64,000 nt of DNA from Tetrastigma voinierianum. Its lineage: Eukaryota; Streptophyta; Magnoliopsida; Vitales; Vitaceae. The notes below the pieces were generated by a model. That model was not told where the DNA came from, did not search any database, and saw nothing but the letters and a program-made list of their open reading frames with translations. This document shows, piece after piece, positions 11,818-22,984 of the stretch. The stretch is taken from the NCBI GenBank assembly GCA_016808115.1, contig JAEQBH010000033.1, positions 1,101,001-1,165,000 on the forward strand. Reading direction: 5' to 3'. The first letter of the stretch is position 1. Each line of letters begins with the position of its first letter. A program made the translations under genes and the position numbers.

Positions 11818-13447
11818 TGATTCGTGCCACGGTAGGGTGATGTAGAATCAACAAAATTTATATTCCTAAGTTCCTCCTGCTACTTGGCCAGTGAAGCTGC
11901 TGCGGCATAAGCGGTCTAAATTCGAACACGGGGATGGGTTTTCATCCTATGAATGACTTGCATCAGTGTTTGAAAATGGTGAGACTTTTTGATTGGATTT
12001 CAGGATTTGTTTCAAAACAGTGGAGGTTGTTTGTTTACTGGCTAACTGTAATGGCTGGAATTAAAGTGTGAAATGGTAACCTTGAAGGTTTAGGTCACTA
12101 GCTTGATAACATGGGAAACAAGTGTCCTCGGGTTATATCCTCGCGTTATGGCGAGCAACCTATAATTGAAGCCATAGCGAATCTTTGTTTAACTAGAAAA
12201 CCTAACCTAGAACCACTCCACATTTGAGTCAACACGAGGTAACATGCATTCCTGACACCTTCCGGTTTAAAACCCAACACTCAGGCTCATTTCGTGCCTC
12301 GTAAAGACCCGTCTAAAGAATAACAGTGCATCTAACAATAAGTATGCATTGTACCCTAAAGCATGGCAAGTATTGGGCAAAGTAATGACATTAAATGGTA
12401 TTAAACCCTAGTTTGAAAAGTTGGGAGCCATAAATATAGTACCTGAAACATTTAAAACATGAGGACCACCTGCAACTTCCCCAAAACCAAGCTAGCAACC
12501 TTCTCTTTAGAAATTTATAAAACAGCCAAGCATCCTTGAGTTGTCATCCTCAAGGGGGTGTTTGGCAGCTTAGAAAATGAAAGAAATAGGAGAGAGAAGA
12601 AAAGCAAACCCTAAGAAATGTTGAAAATTTCTTGAGACTTCTATTCAAACCAAAAGAAGTTGCTTTGTTTACAAAACCATGGGAGTTTATATAGACCACC
12701 CCCAAGTATGAAAATACAAGAAAGCCTAAAATATTGGCTCATACGAGGAATGAGTGGTAATATTTGAAAGCGGAGTCGTTTGGCATCGATTACACAAAAT
12801 TAACGGGGCGGGAATTTCGCTATGCGGGGTAATTTCTTGGGATAGCGAAATTTTGCTGGCCTAGCAAAATTTACGCTAACTAAGCGAAATTACGAAGATA
12901 AGCGAGTCAAGAAATTTCGCTATCTATATGAAAATTAGCTAGCTAATTTAGCTAACTACTTAATATGAGGAATAAGCGAAAATGGTGAATTCGCTAGGCA
13001 CGGTGAATTTTGCTAGATAAGCGAAATTTGCTAACTGTGGCTAATTCACTAAGTTGTGAATTTTCGCTATGATTGCGAAATTTTTCGCAATCAATGGCTG
13101 CCGCAATCATAAGCGAAATTTCACAGGTTACTGTTGCTTCACTACACCATACTTCTTCTCATCCTTATTTCATCACTTTGCCTTCATTTCTTCCTTGAAT
13201 CTTGATATTTTGATGGCTGAAAAATGTTTCAATCTTCATGGTTGACACATATCTCGATGTCGAACTCGAACCGTGGCGAGGCATGCAAAACACCTGCAAA
13301 ATAACCAAAAATAACCTCGTAATGGCATAAGTGATACTAAGTGGCTGAGGAACACCTCAATTGGCTTAATTGATATGATTAGTGCACAAAAGCATCCCAA
13401 AACCCTATCTTGATTAGAACCGAAATAGTACTTTTGGGCACTAATCA
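11818..13447 (-). mobile_element. Element A, 3' LTR (1630 bp)
   Basis: The plus strand runs TGATTCGTGCCACGG to GGGCACTAATCA. On the minus strand this is TGATTAGTGCCC to ...GAATCA, a canonical TG...CA LTR. It aligns along its length with the LTR at 19819-21549, with blocks of near identity interrupted by short scrambled stretches. It includes a palindrome-rich segment at about 12790-13110 and a segment near 12550 with sequence also found in element B LTRs. Confidence 0.93.
12790..13110. repeat. Array of GCGAAATTTCGC-type palindromes (LTR A, left)
   Basis: Half sites AATTTCGCTA and TAGCGAAAT alternate repeatedly, with spacers rich in CTAG and TAGC. The right LTR carries the same type of array at about 20780-21210, so the array is a built-in part of the LTR. 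Confidence 0.85.
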
Positions 13448-13825
13448 CACCCAATAGTACGTTGCTAGTCCCTTAGCAATGCAAAAATAATAAGGACATG
13501 CATGCAGTGATTTTACAAAAAGTTTATGGTTCAAAAAGGTGTATATACAAATAAGCATTACCTTTAAAATGAACAATTGATACCAAGTTTGAAAACCGGC
13601 ATGAGAGAACATAAACCATATAAGAGCAAGTTTTAGGTCAACATCGGATCTATGATTCTCAGCCTGAATTTCCACCAAAGTCTAATGGTTCCTAATGTAA
13701 CCAGATTGGGCCACTAAAGTGCAAAATTATTTCCTCCCCCCAACCTAGCTACTAGCATGGCCTTAAGCTGTTGAACAACCTAGATAGGGATAGCTACACT
13801 TTTATTTCTTTATTTGATTACGATT

Positions 13826-13876
<51 letters not shown>

Positions 13877-14769
13877 AATGCTTAAAACCCGATTTCACAA
13901 AGTCAGGTGTAGGGGGTCCACAGGTGACTCCCCAGCAAGTAAGGTTTAGGGCATCAGACAAAGGATCACGACCACAAACTCTGGGCTTCACCGGGACTCA
14001 GAATGACTTGAAATTAGCACCTACAATGCGCTAAACCCTGCCCATTCACGTGTAACGAACACTAAGTCGATGACTCCCGACCAGTGGGTTTAGGGCATCG
14101 GGAAGCCAAGGCTTTAGCCATATACCCCTCGGGCCAGTGCTCGGGTTCAAGGCAAAGTGTCACGACTTTATTCTTCTTTTTCTTCTTTTTTTTTCTTTTG
14201 CTTTTCCTTTTCTTTTCCTTTTTGGAAGACTACATTGGTCTTCAAATATGGGTAACACAAACCTATCATGGGTTGACAACATGCCTAAGGCCGGCTTTGC
14301 AAAGTGAAAGGAGGTATATAATCTCACAGCCCATTGGTACAATCTGGTGTGTAGTGTGTGAATTAGCTTAAGGGGGAATGTTCAAGTTGAAAATGCTAGA
14401 ATTTCAATTGACCAAAAACCGAAACATATATGGAATTGTTCTAGCATTAAGGTGACCTACAGGGTTTCAATTTGTGAATTAAAGGCAATTCAATTGTCCA
14501 ATTAAAAGCAATTCAATTGTTCAATTGAAGACAAAAAATAAATACAAAAAGTGGAGGCCTGAGAGTGATATGCAAAGTGTAATATTGTATATAACCTTTG
14601 TATAGCTTTTGATATAGCCAAAATGGCTGAATGCAGTGAACCTGAAAGCTAAAACATACAATAGTATCCTTTTGCCTACTATGGCTAATACATGAATCTA
14701 AACAAAATTATTAGGCGGAGTTGATAATGCGATAACTATACAAAAACATAAAAGACTAACCACCTCACG
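13448..14769 (-). other. Element A 3' non-coding region
   Basis: This interval sits between the GC-rich block and the 3' LTR. Next to the LTR is a small hairpin, TTGCTA-loop-TAGCAA, at 13462-13479, which is also present beside the 3' LTR of element B (36965-36982). A T44 tract lies at 13829-13872. No protein motif is recognised; ORFs at 13445-13678 and 14084-14371 lack any domain. Confidence 0.6.
13829..13872. repeat. T44 homopolymer
   Basis: An uninterrupted T run. On the element's own (minus) strand it is a poly-A tract inside the 3' non-coding region. Confidence 0.95.
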
Positions 14770-16644
14770 CACGGTGGTGGTGGAGTCTAATAGGCTGTTC
14801 TTCTTCAGCTTAACATATCCAAAGAGGCTCTTTCTTTGCGAGGTCAAGATCATCTCTGAGTCGGGAACGTGTGGAATGCCCGGGTGTGTCATGATCTATT
14901 TGTAGCGTGGGTGTGATGACCAGTGGCCTCGGCTCGTGCCAACCTCACGGTCTGTCTTTGCACAGGTAGAAATAACGAACATCTGACATCCATGACTCCT
15001 ACTGGCTCCACGGGTGCGACGTATGCGTACTCCGTTAGGTTCGTGATGTAAATGATGGGCTGAGTATCGGCGAGCTGCGGTGTAGCATGCGGAGGAGGCC
15101 GGAGGAGACATATGTGGAGGCTGGACTTCTCTCCACCACCTCGAGGCTCGAGGCGAAAATCATCCTATGGGAGTCCTGCATCTGGTCCGGTACCTCCTCT
15201 TGGTCTTGCTGCTGGAGGAGAAAAGATATAGGAATCACCATCGCTCTCTCCATCGACAGGACCTGAGGGCATCGAATCCTCCTCTCTATCCGGGGCTCCT
15301 CTAGAAAGCCCATGTGCTCAAGGACCTGGCTAAGCCGGTCGGCATCGTGAGGAATACACTCATTTCGAGGCCGGGCCGCCAGGTGGACCTTGTCTCGAAA
15401 TGCGAAGCGGCGGTCATCAGCAACTTCGGAGAACCGGTCTCCCACGAGGATGGTCTGAGCCTCCGGGATGGCCCCCTACCGCGCCATTAGTCTTCGAGTG
15501 GGAATAATTTGGTCGCGACAAGTGATTGAAGCTGACATCGGCGATGTTTGCCTCGAATATCTGGCCGGTGTGGTGTCTCGAGGGCGGATGCGGACCATCT
15601 CCATTGAGTCGGGTGAGGCCCGATCTATAACCTCCGGTGTTGGCACGCCGCGTACGCGGCCAATAAACTGATATGTCCTTTGCTTCGGAAGCATAAAGGT
15701 CGATCATCGATAGTGAGCACAGACTCGAGTGGGTACAGGCGCTCCGGGAGGAGTCATAGAATGGTAAATGTAGAACCACGGGGTATCAAACAGCCTCGGC
15801 GTCGTGAGCGGCGGCTGATGAGTAATGCTCGATCGGCCTCTTCGAGTCTGAATATGGGGTCGGCCCCGATCGGCGTCGGGACGTAAGTGATACGACTCTG
15901 ATGAAAGTCTACGGCTCGGAGGTCGGCGTTCCGTGTCAGTCGGATTAAAAGGTCGTCGGATCACTCCGACGGGCGATAAGCTGGGGCGATGAGGTAGCCT
16001 CGATCACGCGATGTGGAAAGCGACGGCCAAGGCCCTAGAGGATGAAGACTCCGGACTGATGGGGCCCGCCCGGAGGCGAGTCCCTCCTAGATCTCATTAG
16101 TAGCAGCGGTGAAGGGGCCCAGGGTCCCATCCGCGTCTGGTACCTTCTGAACCCCTAAGGCTCCTCGGGGGCGCCTGGGGGGGTGGTATGGGATCTTGAG
16201 CCGGGGCTGGGCTGGGCTGCTCCTCCCAGGCTCGAGTGCGAGACCGGACCGGTGCGGCGGGACCCACCTGCCAGTGGACCTGTGTTCTTGGTGAAAAGGA
16301 TCTGAGCCGGGCGGGCTGGTGATCGATGCTAACCTAAGGCGGCGGGCGTGCGGAGGCGACTCTTGGAGGGTCGGGGCATGGGCGGAGGGCGGCCGCTGGG
16401 CCTGGTGTAAAGACCTCTTCTGAGTGAATGTGGACCAGGACTCTGGATGCTCGCTTGATAGAGAGCGTGGCGCTTACGGTGTAATGGCTCGAGGCAGCGG
16501 AAGCGCGATGCTTCGGGGGCAAGCGCGATGGTGCCTAAACTCGGCGTGGCTCCGGTCGGGGCTCGGGCGTGGCGGCCGTGGGAGCTCGAGGCGGCGATGT
16601 ATTTCGTCTTTGGTGGCGGGCTCGACTATAGGAAGCGAGCTCAT
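14770..16644 (-). pseudogene. GC-rich unrecognised coding-like block inside element A
   Basis: About 1.9 kb of CpG-rich sequence stands out from the AT-rich neighbours. On the element's sense (minus) strand a first ORF starts with ATG at 16644 and runs 56 residues (MSSLPIVEPATKDEIHRRLE...) to a stop at 16474. A longer, largely open frame covers about 15960-15035 with only two stops, including a 136-codon stretch at 15035-15445 containing HDADRLSQVLEHMGFLEEP and a glutamine/glutamate-rich QQQDQEEVPDQMQ. I recognise no domain. It lies where pol would be expected, after gag-pro. It could be a captured host gene fragment or an accessory element ORF; frameshifts suggest it is decayed. Confidence 0.45.
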
Positions 16645-16690
16645 TTAGAAAGAGGAAGATGAAATGAACTTGAAAGAGCCCTCCCTGCCA

Positions 16691-16700
16691 CTTTTTATAA
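16691..16700 (-). promoter_or_regulatory. TATA-like box upstream of the GC-rich block
   Basis: TTATAAAAAG on the minus strand lies 47 bp before the ATG at 16644, preceded by about 300 bp of AT-rich sequence and followed by a pyrimidine-rich TTCATCTTCCTCTTTC. The arrangement resembles a plant core promoter with a short 5' leader, independent of the LTR promoter. This is inference from position and sequence only. Confidence 0.45.
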
Positions 16701-16989
16701 GGTTTTGACGATGACCGGTCACTTTCGCTATTATAAGCGAATTTCGGCCACTTTCAGCTTTGCTTCTCCTGAAAGTTGAATTTTGACTTTAAAATACAAA
16801 TAATTAGAAATAAATTATTATATTAAACTATACTTCAAATTTAATATAAGATAATATAATCTATAATTACAAAGAGTTGCTAAAAATGAAACTACTAAAT
16901 TAAGGAAACTTACTAAAAATAGCGAAATTATTAGAGTGACCAAATTAAAATATAAAGCAAAAATTATTAGCGCAATTTGGTTTTTGAGA

Positions 16990-17412
16990 ACACCCGAGCC
17001 GACCCGAAAGTTACAAAATTACTCATAGATTGAATTCCGAAGAGGAGAATCTACACTCCAACCCGCAAAGTGGTTTGTACAACATCATTGATGTTTGATT
17101 TCCATTTATTGATTTGGTTCTCCTTTGATCGAATTTATCTTGGTAGTGCCTGCGGAGTGGCTGCGATGGCAATACCAAAACCACAGCTTCACCTTGGTTG
17201 GTACATTTTCTGCGATTCTTGGACATTTATCTTAACGTTACGGCGGTAGGCTGCCGCTCACGCAGCAGTTTCATCTTCTACCAGCTTGTGCTTATTGTTC
17301 AAGTGAAATATGTTTCGCTCCAGCTGTCGTATTTGCCGAATGTGAGCTTTATGACTTACATTAGGAAATTGATAATTGTTGGCGGTGAGAAATGATTATT
17401 TCCCGGAGATAA
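16990..17412 (-). other. Decayed linker after element A protease
   Basis: Continuing the minus-strand reading past the protease remnant gives coiled-coil-like fragments (HIRQIRQLERNIFHLNNKHKLVEDE) and a short ORF at 17023-17226, but no reverse transcriptase motif. It marks where polymerase has been lost or replaced. Confidence 0.4.
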
Positions 17413-17765
17413 TTGTACGTGATTGGGCCCGTTCTCTATTGGCTCGGTCAAGCACTACAAAGTCTCTTTAGTAGAATTTGTCTACATGACCAACACATCC
17501 TCAACTATCCCCTTAGGGATTTCACCGTCGTCGGTAATGATAGAGTGATGTTGGTTGGTTTAAGCTCTCCCAAACCTAGCTGCTTGTACGCGAGTATGGC
17601 GTGGGTTCCACAGCGCTCCTAGATCAGAAGTGATTTGTCTATACAAGATTCCCACCAATATTTCACCCGAGGGTATGAGATCACGGATCCTTGTATTTGG
17701 CTAAGGGTTTTTCTTTTTGGATTATGGCACTGACTTGTTCGGTTAGAAATGCCTTCTTCTCGATG
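17413..17765 (-). pseudogene. Retroviral-type aspartic protease remnant (element A)
   Basis: The minus-strand reading, with frameshifts, contains YKQLGLGELKPTNITLSL. This is the block that follows the LGASVNLLPYSV active-site region in Athila/Tat-type proteases. The active-site block itself is scrambled. It directly follows the C-terminal Gag segment. It would process the Gag polyprotein, but is not intact here. Confidence 0.6.
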
Positions 17766-19464
17766 CTAATCCACTTCTTGATTGTACCAGAATCCTTTAA
17801 AAAAAGAATTTATAGCGGGGACTTGTTTGATGATGTTTAAAAGAGGTATGTTGACCTTCACCTGCCTTAGGACTTCTAAGATGCCTACCTGCTGGGATGC
17901 CTTCTTCTTACTTCTTAGTGCTTGGGGAAATGGAGGTGGCATGCAGTGCTTCATTGAGCCCTCCTTCAGGAAAATGTGTTCTGGCTCCAATTCTTCTCCT
18001 TTCCTGGTTTCTTCAACCGGCTTGGCCATGGCCCGATCAACCTCTTTTCCACTTCTCAGGGTGATTATTGCCTTCACCTCATCCATTCCCGAATTGCTAG
18101 ATGAACCTACCTCATGGACTCCTTTTGGATTTGGCAGTGTTTGGGAAGGAAACCTTCCTCTCTCCTATACCTCCATGTTGATCTTTGTGATTGAATACTG
18201 TAGGTTGTCAATTTTAAGTTAGATTTGCTCTCGGGCCATCTATTCTCTTGTTCGGTGTGCTCTTTACGGTGTGATCCTTTGTGCCCGGGTTGCACGTTGA
18301 TCACTTTGTTCTTCACAAAATTACCTACCGCTACTTTCAGGTGTTATGGCTTTGTTCCACGGGGAGGATGGTGGTGGTTGTGGATTGAGGGTGGAACCAA
18401 AGCGTGGTTTGTACTGAGGGCACATGGCGGGGGTTGGGTTTCAGGGAGGTTAGGGTGATTCCTCGATTTGAATTGGCAGGTATTTCCGTATGGAGCATTG
18501 GGTTGTGGACTTTATATTGACCTCACGGCATTTGCATATTCGACATCAAATCCTTCAACGAAGGGGCCGCAGGATCTTGTTCTTACGGGTAGACGGGGGT
18601 TGGGAAATTGGTGCTTGGATTGGCTTGTGCAGGATTTTTCGATCCAGCACTTTGCGCCGTAGGCCGGGTTGCCTTCTGGCTCCTCTGCCTTCTAGCTAAG
18701 GTTGAAATTCTAGCTTTCATTTCCATATTCTCTACGGCGGTGCGCCATCCACCCACCCAAGGTTGTTGAGGGGCCTCATTTTCTCCATTTCTCTTGGGTT
18801 TGGCTCGTCCCAACCCTTGGAAGTTTCAGCCACATAGTTTAAAAAATCCATGGATTCATCAGGATGCTTGCTCAGAAAATCTCCCCCAGACATGGTTTCT
18901 AATAACTGCTTCATGGCAGGAGACATACCACCGTAGAAGTGGTTCACTAGCATCCAAGTGTCAAAGCCATGATGTGGACAAGCACTTATAGTCTCCATGA
19001 ATCTCTCCCAGCTCCGATAAAACCTTTCATTATCAAGGGCAGCAAATGTATAAATTTGTCTCTTCAGATTGTTGGTCTTGTGGGCACTAAAGAATTTCTT
19101 CAAGGTATGCTTCTTGACTCGACCCTGTTTCGATGGTTGCAGGCCTCGGTGGTTTGAGTATATCTTGGCCTTGTCCTTGAGGCCGGTGAAGTAACTGACG
19201 GCAAATCCATGTCACGTCGCGCCTTCCTTGAAGGTTATTCCTTCACTATAAAATCCCTAATATGAGTGGCGGGTTTTTCATTTTCCATACCATGATAGCT
19301 GGGGGTAGGGGCACCGGTAGAGACACCATTGCTACATCTTGGCGGGAGGTATGATGCGGGAAGGCCGCTCTAGGAGGATTTATGTGGTCCCTCATCGATC
19401 TGTAAGTTGCTAGGTTCACTGGTGTACCCGGTTGACTTTGTTGCTCTTCAGGCAGGGGCTCCAT
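17766..19464 (-). pseudogene. Athila/Tat-type Ty3 Gag (element A)
   Basis: The minus strand encodes in order an N-terminal segment (19464-19246, MEPLPEEQQSQ... with INPPRAAFP), the core capsid-like domain (19103-18732) and a C-terminal segment (18086-17766). The core holds KKFFSAHKTNNLKRQI, FYRSWERFMETISACPHHGFDTW, NHFYGGM and DFLSKHPDESMDFLNYVAE, all hallmark Gag blocks of non-chromovirus plant Ty3 elements. The C-terminal segment has ITLRSGKEVD, PPPFPQALRSKKKASQ and ILEVLRQVKVNIPLL, the usual Gag-protease linker. Several frameshifts separate these pieces. The gene starts about 350 bp inside the primer site, as expected. Confidence 0.88.
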
Positions 19465-19798
19465 GTTTTCACTGTGTACACTGACCTCACAACCTTGTTT
19501 AATTGGTGTACTGATTCTCTGTAGTCTACGGAAGTGTCTACATCATTTGGTGCATAGACACATTTACCTGATTTAGAAACTGACAAAACGCAACAAACTT
19601 GGAAAAAAGGTTAGGGTTAGCTAAATAAAAAGCGGCGTATGAAAAAAAAAAAAAAAACAAGAAACGGTGAGTGGCGCAAAGTAGTGAAAACTTGCGATTA
19701 CAGCTGGCGAAGAAATTCAAAAAAGAGGTTTAAAGGGTCACCTACACTTGTGTGGTGATTACAGTACACTTCAACTCATCATCCGTAGTTTGGCACCA

Positions 19799-19816
19799 TC
19801 CCTGGTGACGGCGCCA
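19799..19816 (-). promoter_or_regulatory. Primer-binding site of element A (tRNA-Asp type)
   Basis: The minus strand reads TGGCGCCGTCACCAGGGA, two bases inside the LTR end. It matches the tRNA-Asp(GUC) 3' end complement TGGCGCCGTTGCCGGGGA at 15 of 18 positions. This fixes the element's orientation and its 5' LTR on the right. Confidence 0.9.
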
Positions 19817-19818
19817 TT

Positions 19819-21549
19819 TGATTCGTGCCATGGTAGGGTGATGCGGAATCAAGCAGAATTTATATTCTAAGTTCCTCCCTCTTTGCGTGATCGAAACTCA
19901 CTGCTGACATGACGATCTAGGGTCGAACACGGGGATGGGTTTTCATCCTATGAATGACTTGCATCAGTGTTCGAAAATGGTGAGACTTTTTGATTGGATT
20001 TCAGGATTTGTTTCAAAAGAGTGGAGGTTGTTTGTTTACTTACTTCGCATGTCATTGGAATTAAAGTGTGAAATGGTAACTATGAAGGGTTTGGTCACTA
20101 ACTGATAACATGGGAGAAACAAGTGTCCTCGGGTTATATCCTCAGCGTTATGGCAAGCAACCTATAGTCAAGCCATAGCAGGATCTTTGTTTAACTAGAA
20201 AACCTAACCAGAACCTCTATTTGAGTCAACACGAGGTAACATGCATTCCACGGCCCTTTGGTTTAAAACCTAATACTCTGACCTCATTTCAATGGCTCGT
20301 AAGGACCATCTAAAGAATAACAGTGCATCTAACAATAAGTATGCACTTTATGGCAAGTATTGGGCAATGTAATGACATTAAATGGTATTAAACCCTAGTT
20401 TGAAAAGTTGGGAGCCATAAATACAGTACCTGTAACATTTAAAACATGAGGACCACCTGCAAACTTCCCAGAAACCAAGCTAACAACCTTATAACTTCAA
20501 GGTTATAAAACGCCCAAGCATCCCTTGAGTTGTCATCCTCAAGGGAGGTGTTTGGCAGCCTAGAAAATGAAAGAAGGAGAGAAGAAAAAGCAAACCTAAA
20601 AAGCGAAGGCTGCGGGACTTCTATTCAAATGCCAAAAGTTGCTTTAAATTCTGAAACCATGGGAGTTTATCTCAGACCACCAGTATGAAAAATACAGAAA
20701 GCCTAAAATATTGGCTCATACAAGGGACAAGGTGGTAATACACCAAAAGAATTGGTTTGGCATCAATTACACAATTAACGGGCGGGAATTTCGCTATACG
20801 GGTAATTTTGCTGGGATAACGAAAATTTCGCTAGCTTAAGCGAAATTTAAGCTAGCCTAGCGAAGTACCGAGATAATAGGTGAAATTTAGAAACATCCCG
20901 ATTGAATTTAGCTAGTAGTGAAATTTAGCTGCTTTGCGAAAAATATGAGAGATAGCGAAAATGGTGAATTTTGCTAGCTTAGCGAAATTTCCCAATTTCG
21001 CTATCTACAGTGAATTTAGCTAGCTAGCGAAATTTCGCTAGCCTAGCGAAAAATATGAGAGATAGCGAGTAATTGAATTTAAGCTAGGCATAGTGAATTT
21101 CGCTAGATGGCGGGCGTGCTCTTCATTTCCCGATTTCGCTAGGATTGAAATTTGCCGTATGTTGTGAATTTTAGCAATCGGCGAAATGTTCGCAATCATA
21201 TCGAAATTTCTGGGTTGCTGTTTGCTTCAACTGCCATAGCATACTTCTTCTCTTTGCATCCTGTTTCATCACTTTGCCTTCATTTTCTTCCTTGGATCTT
21301 GATATTTTATGGCTGAAAAATAGTTTCCAATCTTCATGGTTTAAGCACATATCTCGATATCAATTTCTCAGAACGATGGCCAAGGCATGCAAAAACCCTC
21401 TGAAATAACCAAATAACCTTGCAATGGCATAAGTGATACTAAGTGGACCTGAACACCTCAATTGACTTTATTGATATGATTAGTGCGCAAAAAGCATCCA
21501 TAACCTATCTTGATTAGGGCTCAAAATAGTACTTTTTTGGCACTAATCA
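19819..21549 (-). mobile_element. Element A, 5' LTR (1731 bp)
   Basis: The plus strand runs TGATTCGTGCCATGG to GGCACTAATCA and ends at the GATAT duplication 21550-21554. It is homologous throughout to 11818-13447. Element A therefore spans 11818-21549 (9732 bp) with a 6371-bp internal region encoding gag-pro but no polymerase, so it is non-autonomous. Confidence 0.93.
20780..21210. repeat. Array of GCGAAATTTCGC-type palindromes (LTR A, right)
   Basis: It consists of many alternating AATTTCGCTAGC and GCTAGCGAAATT half sites, longer than the left-LTR array. Several CpG steps are decayed to TG or CA (for example AATTTTGCTAG). Confidence 0.85.
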
Positions 21550-21554
21550 GATAT
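21550..21554 (+). repeat. Target-site duplication GATAT of element A, right
   Basis: It is identical to 11813-11817. Confidence 0.92.
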
Positions 21555-21659
21555 GCCCACAAAAAATTCCAAACAACAAGCATAATAGATCATAGAATAG
21601 TTCCGAACTCAGTTCAAAAACTAGTCCTCTAACAGTCCCAAAATCTAGAAACAAACCAT

Positions 21660-22043
21660 TAAACAGCCTAAGCTATAGCAGTCCCGGAAAATGAAACATA
21701 ACTTGAGCTATAGAGGTCCTATTTGGGTGCTTCAAAATCCTAACATCACGTTATCATATAGAGCTACAATTTCCTTGAAGGATACTAGTCCAAATTCTCA
21801 CTTTTTCTCAATCGAAAATCATACCCAAAAATCAGGACAGTAGGTTAAGCCAAAACAGGGTAGCTTATGGCAGTCCCGGAAAATGGACCATAACTTGGGT
21901 TATAGAGGTCCAATTTGGGTGATTCAAAAGTCTAACATGAAGTTCTCAGATAGCGATACAATTTCCTTTAAGGATACTAGTCCAATTTCTCACTTTTTGT
22001 AACTTAAAATCAGTCCCAAAAATTTGACATCATATAGGGTCAA
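21660..22043. repeat. 192-bp tandem duplication in LTR F
   Basis: Two units share GCAGTCCCGGAAAATG, CATAACTTG, TATAGAGGTCC, GGATACTAGTCCAA and TCTCACTTTTT. The GCAGTCCCGG landmark recurs with an offset of 192 bp (21678 and 21870). Confidence 0.85.
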
Positions 22044-22851
22044 AACAGGCCACTATTCTCATAACCCATTAATTTGCATTAGGGAAAAAACGGACAAACA
22101 GCCCCTTAGCCCATTAAAACTCAACCAAACAGCCCCTAGAATGGAAAATAAACCAAAGTAGGAAAAATCCCTACCTCTTGGAGTGTAGAAGAAACTCTAG
22201 GAATTCCCGTGGACACTTCGTAAACCCGAAACCTTTGATTTCCCAAACTCCTCGCTTGAATACTCGGTGAAACCCCGTGTTTTCGGTACCCACGCATAGT
22301 GCTCGTCGAGTATATGAACTTTCGTTCTGCGGACAAGTCGACCAAGCGATCTCCATAGGTCGTAAGAGAGGTGGATATCTCTTTCTCTCTCTCTTATACT
22401 CAAAGCGCCTCGGCTATAAATCCCTCATTTCTTCCCATAAGCGATTTTAACCTTTTTGTTTAACTTAATTCTTAGAGTTTGGAGGCATGGCCTATTGGCG
22501 CCATGTCCATTACTCATTCGAATACATTTATGCCACACGAAACAATTTATTTCATCTCGATTCAAGTTGACTTATTTTAAATGAATTTTATGAGTTATTT
22601 CCTAACCCAGATTTCTCTAAAATTTCGATCTGAGGTCACTAGGCACCATTACCACTGAAAATCGTGAAACAATCTGAGTATCTTGAAATTTGACAAAAAA
22701 TTTATGGGTAACTAGATTTCGTGAGACGAATCCAACAACGAAGTCTGTTTTGTCAGCCAATATCTAGACAAATTTCTTTCCTGAACCATTTCGAAAATTT
22801 ATACTGTTTTTGCTATTTTTCAGAAAAATTAAAATTTTCCTAGATTATACA

Positions 22852-22856
22852 CAAGT
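22852..22856 (+). repeat. Target-site duplication CAAGT, right copy
   Basis: It is identical to 10232-10236. Confidence 0.9.
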
Positions 22857-22984
22857 TCACGCAAAATAGTTTATGAATCACACGAACCATAAATGATTTC
22901 CAAACCATCGTAGAATACGAGAAGCAAAATAGTAAATTAAAATGAGGCTCATAATTATGGAAATAAAGCGAAAATAAATATACA

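Larger units (their letters stand above)
10237..22851 (-). mobile_element. Solo LTR F, chromovirus-type, interrupted by element A
   Basis: The plus strand starts TGTGACATCCCAAAACCCGGG and ends AGATTATACA, flanked by CAAGT on both sides. Its sequence is 10237-11817 plus 21555-22851, about 2.88 kb after removing nested element A and one GATAT. Terminal CCCGGGGGTCC is shared with the LTR at 58878. The block 'TACTCCCCACCTAAGTGCA' near 10728 is shared with all sister LTRs. No internal coding region is attached, so it is a solo LTR that later received element A. Confidence 0.88.

Noticed and set aside
15468..15886. Plus-strand ORFs in the GC-rich block
   Set aside because: They are opposite to the element's sense strand and to the TATA-like box; more likely shadows of the minus-strand frames, although a plus-strand gene cannot be fully excluded.
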